From Paralichthys olivaceus (lineage: Eukaryota > Chordata > Actinopteri > Pleuronectiformes > Paralichthyidae), in NCBI RefSeq assembly GCF_024713975.1, contig NC_091099.1:13373501-13437500 (forward strand): a DNA stretch of 64,000 nucleotides, given 5' to 3'. Shown piece after piece: positions 28,945 to 36,908 of the stretch. The stretch's first letter is position 1, and every line of letters starts with the position of its first letter. The notes below the pieces were generated by a model, which did not search any database, was not told the origin of the DNA, and was given only the letters and a program-made list of their open reading frames with translations. Position numbers and translations under genes: made by a program.

Positions 28945-29095
28945 TTTCTGACTTCACTCTGCACCACAGACAGTGAACTGTTTGAGGAGGGCTCACTATT
29001 GAGGAGGAATAATTCTGAAGTAGCTCCAGAGTAAAACCACAGGCCAGGAGAACAGCCTATTCCAAACAGGTTTAGAACAGGCACTAGTCTCTGAA
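28945..29095 (+). repeat. Dispersed repeat shared with a paracaspase intron
   Basis: Contains ctgcaccacagaca, gaactgtttgaggaggg, ctcact and aataattctgaagtag followed by aggtttagaacaggcact. The same order of words occurs at 42,015-42,205, so both are copies of one element. Confidence 0.6.
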
Positions 29096-29246
29096 ATGAG
29101 ACAAACACTTCTCTTTTGAGGGTCAGCATTTGCTCCTGCTCGACACCAGCAGCAGGACATGCCGGCTCTTGCCGCCCCCCCCTCTCTGCCTCTGTGTGCC
29201 GGGCTCACACACAATGTGAACACACGGTGGTCGACAGGTGACTGAC

Positions 29247-29348
29247 CTGAATGGTGCATGTGTACTCCGTGTCGTCCAGCAGTCTCACGGTGCAGCTGTA
29301 CTCCCGCTCCAGGTTCCTGATGCTGCCACTCATGAATCGGCTCAACAT
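29247..29348 (-). CDS. frmd5: FRMD5 (FERM domain protein), first coding exon only
   Basis: This exon encodes 34 residues beginning [19 protein letters not shown] and ending ...EYTCTIQ, the start of the FERM F1 lobe in FRMD5. Family knowledge: FRMD5 is a membrane-proximal FERM adaptor linked to cell adhesion and the cytoskeleton. The ATG at 29,348 was chosen because homology to FRMD5 begins there, although the frame stays open upstream. The exon ends in phase 0 at a gtcagt donor (29,246-29,241). All later exons would lie to the left on the minus strand, and none is recognisable in the window, so intron 1 exceeds 29 kb. FRMD3 is the closest alternative, but the N-terminus fits FRMD5 better. Only the first exon is visible. 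Confidence 0.8.
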
Positions 29349-29820
29349 CTTCCCAGAGAGAGAGAGAGGATCGCTGCTCTGCGTCTGCACACAGGACACA
29401 GGACCCAGAACAATAAAGCCAACGCGACCGTGCGGGCGAATGTCACATTGACCGCGTCCCCGGCTCCCCTACACGGCCAGCAGCCACATATTCCGCCGCC
29501 GAGGCGAGCACCATCGCTGTCCCGCTAAGTTTCTTCTCCTTCCCGTGCTGGAGGGCCCGTGTGAGCCGAGAGCAGAATCCAGGAGGATGCCAGCATCCAG
29601 ATCCAGCTGAGCCGTGCGTGTGTGAGTGCGTGTGAGTGTGTGTGTGTGTGAGAGAGAGAGAGAGTGTAAATGTGTGTGGATTATCTCTCACCACTCACAG
29701 CTGCCACTTCAGCAAGTGGGCGGGTCCCAATGAGAACTGACGTCTAAATCAACCAATGGCAGCGTGGGGCACTGTCTCACTGCTCAATGGGGGCGGGTCA
29801 CCATTATATGATACATGGCA
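29349..29820 (-). promoter_or_regulatory. frmd5 5' UTR and GC-rich promoter region
   Basis: Upstream of the frmd5 ATG the sequence becomes GC- and CpG-rich at 29,400-29,600, unlike the AT-rich surroundings. It then passes through a (TG)n/(AG)n tract at 29,610-29,665. Two GC-box-like gggcggg words (near 29,718 and 29,791) and a CCAAT word (near 29,752) follow. No TATA box is evident. This fits a CpG-type promoter driving frmd5 leftward. The transcription start cannot be placed from sequence. Confidence 0.5.
29610..29665. repeat. (TG)n(AG)n microsatellite in the frmd5 promoter region
   Basis: Compound tract gtgtgagtgcgtgtgagtgt then gtgtgtgtgtgagagagagag. It lies about 260-320 bp upstream of the frmd5 start codon. 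Confidence 0.9.
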
Positions 29821-30103
29821 CAAAAATCACGATAAATCACAATAAAGCGATCTTGCGATAATCGATACACTGCAAGACAATCGTGTCATTATCAAGACGT
29901 CTGTCTCCCTGCAGAGGTAGAGTGCAGGGTTTGTGTATTTCATTTACTGCAATATGGTGACAGTTTCAATTTGACACAGAGATTAAACAATGTACAAAGA
30001 ATGAACAAAATGAAACTGAATTTGCTTTATTACAGTTTGCACAATATGCAAAGACAGAATTTGGAAATTAGTAGGTGAAATATTAATTGTTTGTTTATTA
30101 TGT

Positions 30104-30107
<4 letters not shown>

Positions 30108-30138
<31 letters not shown>
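30108..30138. repeat. (CA)n microsatellite
   Basis: About 15 perfect ca units. Confidence 0.95.
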
Positions 30139-30139
<1 letters not shown>

Positions 30140-30872
30140 ATTTACATCAAAATATAGGATTATGTTATGTCTCAAAACGTGTGTATGACCATTGAGCCCC
30201 ATCCTGCTTCCAGCCCAAAACTGTGCAATCCAGGAAATTTTGTATAAATGAATTTAGGCTGTGATGTGTATATTAATAACTATGTCTGTGATTTACAGAA
30301 TGAATATGTGAAACCTTTGGGTTATGGACTCTTGACAAAGTATTTCTTGGCCAATGAAACAAAATCAGACTGAATGATTAGCTAATCACATGACTGTCAC
30401 GAGTTTGTTTTGATGCTTTTTGTTTGTTTGTGTTAATCAAGGTGAGCCATCCAGGGTGGGCAGGGTTTTCTACACGCTACCTATAGCATCGCTGACTCAG
30501 TCAACATTGAATGTGTTTGACTGCCACCTGCTGGTCAGTCATTGTTGGTGCACTTTAAACAGCCGTCAATGAAAACAATGGAGACTTAAAACTAGTGTGT
30601 GAACCTTTAATGGATACTGTTGCCTTCAGGGCTTAATGAACAAAGATTAAATATTAATGTTCCGAGGATTAAATTTTTTTTTTATCTCACTGATGAAGGT
30701 AGCTGTTCCCGACTAAGGCTGAAGTACAACACGAGAAAAGAAAATTAGACATATTTAGATGTCTCACAGCCGCCAATGAAAATCCAAAACTTGTACCAAG
30801 ACATTAAACGTCACATAACGTGAATACAATGTGAGCATAACGTGACTGAGCATTAACCAAACGAGATGGTGC

Positions 30873-30882
30873 AAAAAAAAAA
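30873..30882 (-). terminator. Pol III oligo-T terminator of the tRNA-His gene
   Basis: Ten consecutive A on the plus strand read as T10 on the tRNA strand, 16 nt past the mature 3' end. This exceeds the four or more T usually sufficient for vertebrate RNA polymerase III. Confidence 0.85.
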
Positions 30883-30898
30883 GTTGCCTCTGAAAGGC

Positions 30899-30970
30899 TG
30901 CCGTGACCCGGATTCGAACCGGGGTTGCTGCGGCCACAACGCAGAGTACTAACCACTATACGATCACGGC
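30899..30970 (-). tRNA. tRNA-His (anticodon GTG)
   Basis: A 72-nt intronless tRNA on the minus strand beginning GCCGTGATCGTATAGTGG. It has an acceptor stem closed by ...CACGGC plus A73, a perfect B box GGTTCGAATCC (plus 30,910-30,920) and anticodon GTG (plus 30,935-30,937). It is nearly identical to vertebrate nuclear tRNA-His; the G-1 residue is added after transcription in this isoacceptor. A run of ten T on the coding strand (plus 30,873-30,882) lies 16 nt downstream as a Pol III terminator. No second tRNA is visible nearby. The gene looks functional rather than SINE-derived. Confidence 0.97.
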
Positions 30971-31742
30971 GAGCTATCGGGCGGGTGGTCACGAGAGGGA
31001 GTTTTTATCAATATGAATGAAAGACGTTGAATAGTATGTTATAGCGTCACATCGCATCAACGACCAGTGTAATGAACTCACACGCTGTAAAATCATGTAA
31101 CTATTATATATAAATGTATTTTGTAACGATAGAGGCTAAAGTCGAGGAAGCACAAATGCTAACTAGAAAATTCCTCCTCACAAATGTTCATGTGTGCCTC
31201 GTGCTTGCTGCCGCTTCCGGACAGACATTTAAAGCTGAGAGAGAGAGAGAGGACATTGTTTTCATGACAATATGACAAATCATAGAAACAATACAACAAA
31301 TACTGACTCTTTACCTAAAAGGAAAGTTGAACCTTAAGTCGTCTTCAGCCGCACATTGCACATAGCACCATTTTTCAATAAAATCATCCATGTTGTTCAT
31401 ACTTAAAGATCTACAATCAACCCAAACTCTGGCTTTGATTGAGATGAAAACAGGCAGTTCTTTCCCCCCATGTCCCTCCAAATGTCATGACGTAGAGACT
31501 TCACTAAAAGTTGACTCGATGCAAACATTGGCCATGAAAGGTCAAAGACAGTTTGAAAAACATAAGGTAGCACTATGAGACATGTTCAAACCATTAATGT
31601 AGATTTTTTTGTTAATGAATGTAGGCCTACTAATAAAACCAGCATTCAAACATTAAAACAGTCATTGATCAAAAACAGTCTAACAGTTTGTTAATGTCTC
31701 ATGTGGAGGTAGAGAGGAGGTAGTTGCTTCATCAAATAAACT

Positions 31743-31974
31743 AAAGGATCAATGGCATGGTGATGTCATGTCCCCCCTTCCCCTCCAAAGTGCTTTGACC
31801 TAAGGTATGTTGTTATGTGGTGCTTAACAAATGCATTGAATTGACTGACTCCTGTGCTTTTCTACAGTGAGTCAGGACTGTCACACAGGATTCTTCTGCA
31901 GCGCGGTGCAATGCAACACAGCACATGCACTCATATACAGTATGTCAGAGAGAAGAGGGAGGCAGAGGGAACCA
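31743..31974. repeat. Left copy of ~240-bp direct repeat
   Basis: This block, beginning aaaggatcaatggcatgg and ending gaggcagagggaacca, recurs at 33,218-33,481 in the same orientation with only a few substitutions and small indels. The two copies bracket about 1.24 kb holding the alanine-rich ORF. It reads TGG...CCA near its ends, LTR-like, but I see no matching target-site duplication and no clear primer-binding site after the left copy. A local tandem duplication is equally possible. Confidence 0.8.
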
Positions 31975-32224
31975 TGTTTCATGTTTGTGTGTTTCATCTT
32001 AATTGAAAATTCACTGATAATAGATTGTAATTTTTCTTTAAAGTTTTGACTTTTATAAAGTTAAAAAGAATTGAAATGAAAGTTAAAGTTGTATCAATAG
32101 TATAGTAGAGTATTACGACTAATTTTAATTTCTGTAAATTTAAACATTGGTGTGAATCAACAGAGGTGCAATGCTACTGGTATATACAAGAAAATAGATA
32201 CGAAGCAGATATTGTTCAATTTCA

Positions 32225-32230
32225 TTTATT
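32225..32230 (-). promoter_or_regulatory. Candidate poly(A) signal for the alanine-rich ORF
   Basis: AATAAA on the minus strand, about 90 bp downstream of the stop at 32,317. Such hexamers are common in AT-rich DNA, so this gives only modest support for transcription of the ORF. Confidence 0.35.
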
Positions 32231-32316
32231 TATAATTTGACAGTTTCCATCCTCCCGGGATTGTGCTGGACTGGTCTCATCGAGAGATGAAAACTCCAAA
32301 GCTATCACCTGCTCCA

Positions 32317-33063
32317 TCAAACAGTTGGGGCAACGGGTGACAAAGCTGCAGCACTGTTCACATACGCTCTTTCTGTTACATATAAGAGAGGTTGTACTAC
32401 ACCAAACAGAGTTTTAGCACGACTGGCCTCATGCAGTGCTGCTGCAGCTTTGTATATAGCCAGTAAAGCATTGTACCAAGTTGCAGCAAAGGTGCACAAA
32501 GCTGTAGCACTGGTCCAATCCAATGCTAGTGTAACTTTGTGCAAAGCATCTGCAGCACTGTACAAATCTACAGCCACATTGAGCACAGCTGAAGCACTGG
32601 AGTCATCCTCTAGAGCTGTAGCGTTGAGGGCAGCCACTGCAGTGTCAAACACAGCATCATCAGCACCAGCCTGGTGCAGTTCTACTGAGGAGTCATACAG
32701 AGCATTTGCAGCCTCAGAAAGGTTGCACACAGCTGCAGCACTGGTCTCTTCCATTGGCGCTGTATCACCTGAAAAAATAGAGGCAGGGAAGGTCCTTATG
32801 AGTTCTGCTACAGCCTTATTCATAGCGCGTGCAGCGTTATCGAAAGCCGTAGCAACTTGGGACACAGCTGCAGGCTCTGACTCTGCAGTGGCCAATGGAC
32901 TGGCCTCTGCCTCTTCAACATTATTTTCCCATTCAGACAGTTCAGTGGTTAGCCTGGGTGCTGCTACATTTCTCTCTCCAGGTAGGAGGAAATGGTCGAA
33001 CAGACTCTTCACAGTTTTAGTAACTGCGGTGCCTACAAGGACACCAAGGGTCAGGAAGGGCAT
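32317..33063 (-). CDS. Unrecognised 248-aa alanine-rich helical-repeat ORF
   Basis: A single uninterrupted ORF of 248 codons, the longest outside the recognised genes. ATG at 33,063 has a favourable aacATG context. A poly(A) signal AATAAA on this strand (32,230-32,225) lies about 90 bp after the stop. The N-terminus (residues 2-20) is hydrophobic or amphipathic. An acidic linker follows (about 40-65). From about residue 65 there are imperfect amphipathic helical units rich in Ala, such as AARAMNKAVAEL, EAANALYDSSVEL, SAADALHKVTLAL and ALLAIYKAAAALHEA. I do not recognise a family; apolipoprotein-like or perilipin-like lipid-binding helices are only an analogy. The ORF lies between two ~240-bp direct repeats. 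It could be a lineage-specific gene, a retrocopy, or a non-coding GCA/TGC-biased repeat that happens to stay open. Confidence 0.4.
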   Translation of the reverse strand: MPFLTLGVLVGTAVTKTVKSLFDHFLLPGERNVAAPRLTTELSEWENNVEEAEASPLATAESEPAAVSQVATAFDNAARAMNKAVAELIRTFPASIFSGDTAPMEETSAAAVCNLSEAANALYDSSVELHQAGADDAVFDTAVAALNATALEDDSSASAVLNVAVDLYSAADALHKVTLALDWTSATALCTFAATWYNALLAIYKAAAALHEASRAKTLFGVVQPLLYVTERAYVNSAAALSPVAPTV

Positions 33064-33217
33064 GTTGCTGGGTTTTGTTCCTATCTGAATATGTGGGGAT
33101 CAGAATGAAGAAAAAATCTGCTTCTCTTGTTTTGTGCCTCTGCTAATGAGCCTCATGACCATACAATGTCAAAGGTAAAGTATAATGTATCAAAGGCATC
33201 AATGGTCAAAGGCATGA

Positions 33218-33481
33218 AAGGATCAATGGCATGGAGGATCCATGGCATGGAGGATCCATGGCATGGTGATGTCATGTCCCCCCCTCCCCCCCCAGAGTTC
33301 TTTAACATAATGTATGTTGTTATGTGGTGCTAAACAAATGCATTGAATTGACTGACTCCTGTGCTTTTCTGCAGTGAGTCAGGACTGTCACACAGGATTC
33401 TTCTGCAGCGCAGTGCAATGCAACACAGCACATGCACTCATATACAGTATATCAGAGAGAAGAGGGAGGCAGAGGGAACCA
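33218..33481. repeat. Right copy of the direct repeat, with tandem expansion
   Basis: Same orientation as 31,743-31,974. The copy is longer because a 13-bp unit containing ggatccatggcat is tandemly repeated at its left end (33,229-33,265). Apart from that expansion, the C-run and one short divergent stretch, the copies match closely over about 200 bp. That closeness points to a recent duplication or to gene conversion. Confidence 0.8.
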
Positions 33482-34103
33482 GTTGGTGATCACAGCAGGC
33501 CAGGAAGAGTAGTGATGTTAATCTAACTGGTGTGAATAATAACAATAATAATAATACATTTAATGCATATGGTCCTTTTCACGGCATGAAATGAAGGTCA
33601 AGGTTTTTAAGATAAAACAGAACAGAAGCTTAAAACAGAACAAATTGAACCGTGAAACCAAATCATTCCAGAAAAGAAAACGAGAATGGCGCAAGAACTT
33701 TTTCTTATAACACATAAATTATAAATATAAATAAATAATATAAAGTCTCTTAAAGACAAGAAAGAGGTTTTTGCAACAGGCAGCTTCCCCTTCTATTTTA
33801 TAAGCAGATTCTTACTGCATCACTTATCTTACTTGTTTTCTGTGAGGGGCAGTAAATAAATGAGAAATGATATTGTGAATGTAACTGTGTAGCAATTTGA
33901 ATAAACATTGACTCACAACAACATTTATGTTAGATGCAGTCTGTTCTCTCAACATTGTAAATATTGTTATTTTGTTGATGTGCTCTGCTACACACAACAT
34001 CTATTACACTTCTATCCATCCTGGGAGAGGGAGCCTTTCCTTCCACTCTGACCTACACATAGCTTACTCAATATTTTTAAGCATTGCTTCTCGTGGTCAG
34101 GAC

Positions 34104-34376
34104 CAGGGCCGGGTCTAGGCAGGGGCAAGAGGGGGCCTGGCCCCCTCAAATAAATGTTGTGCCCCCTCAAACTAAATCCCCCAAAATATATTAAATTTCA
34201 TATATTTTTTATTATCTCATGCTTCTCTCCTCCGCTCCACTTCTTAATGTCTTAATGTCTTGCTTGCCCCCTCAAATATAAAATATATCAAGTTGTTTCT
34301 CATGTCATGTTTCGCACAATGCCCCCTCAAGATTTGTGGCTGCCCCCTCATACATGCCTGTCTAGACCCGGCCCTG
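34104..34376. mobile_element. hAT-type MITE with perfect 8-bp target-site duplication
   Basis: A 273-bp element with terminal inverted repeats, starting CAGGGCCGGGTCTAGGCAGG and ending with the near-perfect complement (tgcctgtctagacccggccctg). Both ends abut the same 8-bp word GTCAGGAC (34,096-34,103 and 34,377-34,384). An 8-bp duplication and a CAGGG terminus are hallmarks of the hAT superfamily. There is no ORF, so it is non-autonomous. The interior carries five copies of a GCCCCCTCA-type word. The perfect duplication suggests a fairly young insertion. Confidence 0.92.
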
Positions 34377-34774
34377 GTCAGGACATTTTTTTGAGTTGAA
34401 CTAATCACCAATTGCTACTATGCAGTTTTGCTCTGTATTTTCCTTTGTTTTCATCAGCACTAAACACGCCAGGGTGAGAAGTGTTATGTACATTACTACC
34501 TACTACTGAAAATGCATCCAGGATGATGCAGAGACTATCTCAGACAAAATTCAGAGATCATCAGAGGAATTTCTCCCCAGGCACTGGATTCCACAGTAAA
34601 TTCATTGAAAGAATTTCTCAGTTTAAATAAGATTTATAGAATTTCTCTTTTGGGGTGAAATGTAATCCTGTGCTTAAAAACTTGATTTCACCCAGAGTAA
34701 CCTCAAGATTGGAACAAAAGTTAAGAGCGTAATACTGTTTTCCTCTGCATGGATTTCATTTATTTTTAACAACC

Positions 34775-35060
34775 CATGTTTGAGGTGTGAATTAAAAGTT
34801 TGTTTGCTGCCCTGATCACATCAGCCATGTTCTCCAGAATCTCCACTGGCTCCCCATCCCACAATGTAACCAATACAAAGTCCTTCTCCTCACTCATAAA
34901 GCCCTCCATAACCAGGCCCCTTCCTACCCCACCGACCTGCTCCACCACCACACTCCATCCTGTCAGCTCCACTCCACTGATGCTAACCTCCTGTCTCATC
35001 CACTAAGGACCAAGCACCAGATTCCACCTCTTCCTCTGCGTGTCTATGGGGTTGCTATGG
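34775..35060 (+). mobile_element. Decayed LINE reverse transcriptase C-terminal fragment
   Basis: The plus strand translates to a run containing NLHWLPIPQCNQYKVLLLTH then KALHNQAPSYPTDLL. This matches the conserved LHWLP...K.L..T.KALH..AP.YL.DLL segment at the C-terminal end of fish L2/CR1-type retrotransposon polymerases. It is a 5'-truncated remnant without an intact reading frame. Confidence 0.75.
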
Positions 35061-36725
35061 ATACTCACTGATTTGAATAGGAACACCTCTTTTTAGAGAG
35101 AGGAAGAAGCTCCAGACCACCCCTCAAACAAATGCTTCTAACTCAAAATATATAAGTCCTATCTGTGAAATAAACACATTGTGAGAATCCCAAGACTTCC
35201 CCGAACGTACTGACTTTTTTTTCAAAAATTAACATGGCAGTAAATGGACAGGTGAGACCAGAAAACTTTTCTCGATAAATTGTCCCCGCCTAAACTACAG
35301 CTCCGAGAGATGTCAGAGTGACATGTGTGCGTAGGAAACAAACTCTATTTTAACCTGATGTTAAAATCATATCTGTCGGACTCCGTTTGTGGCTTTGAGA
35401 AGTGTTTAAACACAAAAAAAGTGGCTGAAAAACAGCCGTTTGCACCCATATTTATAGCCAGGGTTAACTATCTTAAGGTGAAGAGTAATTGCCAAAACAC
35501 ATGGAGTTGGAAAAGTGTCAACATGAAACCAGTTCTCACATTGACAATGGTAGAGTTCACATCCCACATACCACATTGAAATTCAACACATCCAGATTTT
35601 TGTTTCGATCTGGACACGCTCATATCAGTCCTCTAAATATGTTAGACTTCCTCATCTTCAACATTGTTTTCTGAGAAATCGAGGAAAATGTTGGAAAAAA
35701 TGACACACAATGTTAAAAAGAAAGTGAAAACTAAAAGAAACTAGATTGGTCCGCTGATCTGGATCCACACCAAAATTTAAGGGGTTCTTCCTTGCCCCAC
35801 ATCACAAGACACATTTTCAAATTTGAATTGGAATTGGTTGAGTGGTATTTGTGCAATCCTGCTAACAAACTAACTAACTAACTAGCTTACCAGCTAACTA
35901 ACTAATGCAGACTAAAACATAACCTCCTTGGCTTGGCCCAACAGTTCCCTTAAATTAAACCCAACCACACTATTCACAATGTGTCAGTCTGTCAGATATC
36001 AGTCCCCCAAATATGTCTGATTTATTTCATTGAGATGTCTGTATTATTTATTAAAAATCACTAAGGCTATTTTCATACTGAGCAGCTTTGTCCCCTCCAA
36101 ATATTCAGCCTTCAGTTTCTCTAATTGTATCATGGAGGAGGTCTTCTTTGGATCGGTGTGTTGTAGTAGTTCAGTGACAGCAGATCGGTCCTATCAAGAA
36201 TTTGCTGATACTTGTATTTAGTAGAATACATTCTTCCCTTTATCAGTGCATAATAAGGAAAGTAAAATTATTCCCATGCTTGGTGTTATTTTCTTTAAAT
36301 TAGTAGGGAACTGAAATATTTGCATGTTACAGTTGCAGTTTCCTTTTTTCATTTGTTTCAAAAATGGCACTGGTTTGATTACTGACGAAAGGCTCATTTT
36401 TAAATGTTGAAGGGGTTGTATCACCTTATTTTCACTTTTAAAAGCAAATAAAATATGCAATTGATCCGGAATAGTAACTCTTTCAGTCAAAGATTAAACA
36501 AATTATAATCTTACACGGAGCTCATGACATTACACAAATCAAACAGTTGATTTGACACCAAGACATTTAATAACAGCTTGACAATCAAGAAGGTATCGAC
36601 AGTACTGGTTTATATTTGACAAATCAGGCTAGCGAGCTTGCCACTGACGAAAAACTGTAGTACAAGTAATATTTAACATATTGTGAAATTTATGATGAAA
36701 TCAGCGGTTGGCGAAAGTGTTCATT
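35061..36725. other. Intergenic, no gene recognised
   Basis: 1.7 kb between the LINE fragment and the paracaspase 3' end. It contains one dispersed repeat (35,740-35,940) and otherwise AT-rich sequence with short chance ORFs only. Confidence 0.6.
35740..35940. repeat. Dispersed repeat copy (same family as 4,220-4,420)
   Basis: Contains ccgctgatctggatccacac, aaggggttcttccttgcccc, gttgagtggtatttgtgcaa and ctaaaacataacctccttgg. Confidence 0.55.
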
Positions 36726-36731
36726 TTTATT
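36726..36731 (-). promoter_or_regulatory. Paracaspase poly(A) signal (candidate)
   Basis: AATAAA on the minus strand, 178 bp past the stop codon at 36,909. It is the first canonical hexamer I noticed downstream, so a short 3' UTR of about 200 nt is likely. Confidence 0.5.
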
Positions 36732-36908
36732 CAGTGTTAAGTTAAGAATCATAGACAAACTAAACAAATCTCAATCACACACTCATTCATCATGATCATA
36801 ACGACACATGATCATCAAATCCTGTTCACATCAGCTAAAAAACACATTGAAGTAGTAAGTATTTACAGTAATAGAAACAGAAAGGCCCTTATATGGAAGA
36901 GTGAAGTC

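Larger units (their letters stand above)
1..29246 (-). other. frmd5 intron 1 (partial), no coding exon recognised
   Basis: I found no ORF with a recognisable domain or family in this 29-kb stretch. Open frames are short, mostly under 130 codons, and look like chance frames. The sequence contains SINE copies, several unnamed teleost interspersed repeats, microsatellites and a degenerate minisatellite (separate entries), with AT-rich unassigned DNA between. It is assigned to frmd5 intron 1 because the first exon at 29.3 kb points leftward and no second exon is seen. An unrelated nested or intervening gene whose small exons I failed to recognise cannot be excluded. Confidence 0.6.
29821..31742. 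other. Intergenic around the tRNA gene
   Basis: Apart from the tRNA-His gene and the (CA)n tract, I see nothing I can assign here. ORFs are short. Confidence 0.6.

Noticed and set aside
29443..29694. 83-codon minus-strand ORF with a HTHTHT run
   Set aside because: It translates the (TG)n microsatellite and GC-rich 5' UTR of frmd5.
30804..30992. 62-codon ORF containing SNPGSNPGHGS
   Set aside because: It is a translation of the tRNA-His gene on its own strand.
32450..33088. 212-codon plus-strand open frame antisense to the alanine-rich ORF
   Set aside because: It begins with TTG, has no early in-frame ATG, and mirrors the GCA/TGC composition of the minus-strand ORF, which has a better start and a poly(A) signal.
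31743..33481. Interpretation as a complete LTR retrotransposon
   Set aside because: No gag/pol similarity, no clear primer-binding site or polypurine tract, and no matching target-site duplication were found, so only direct repeats are reported.
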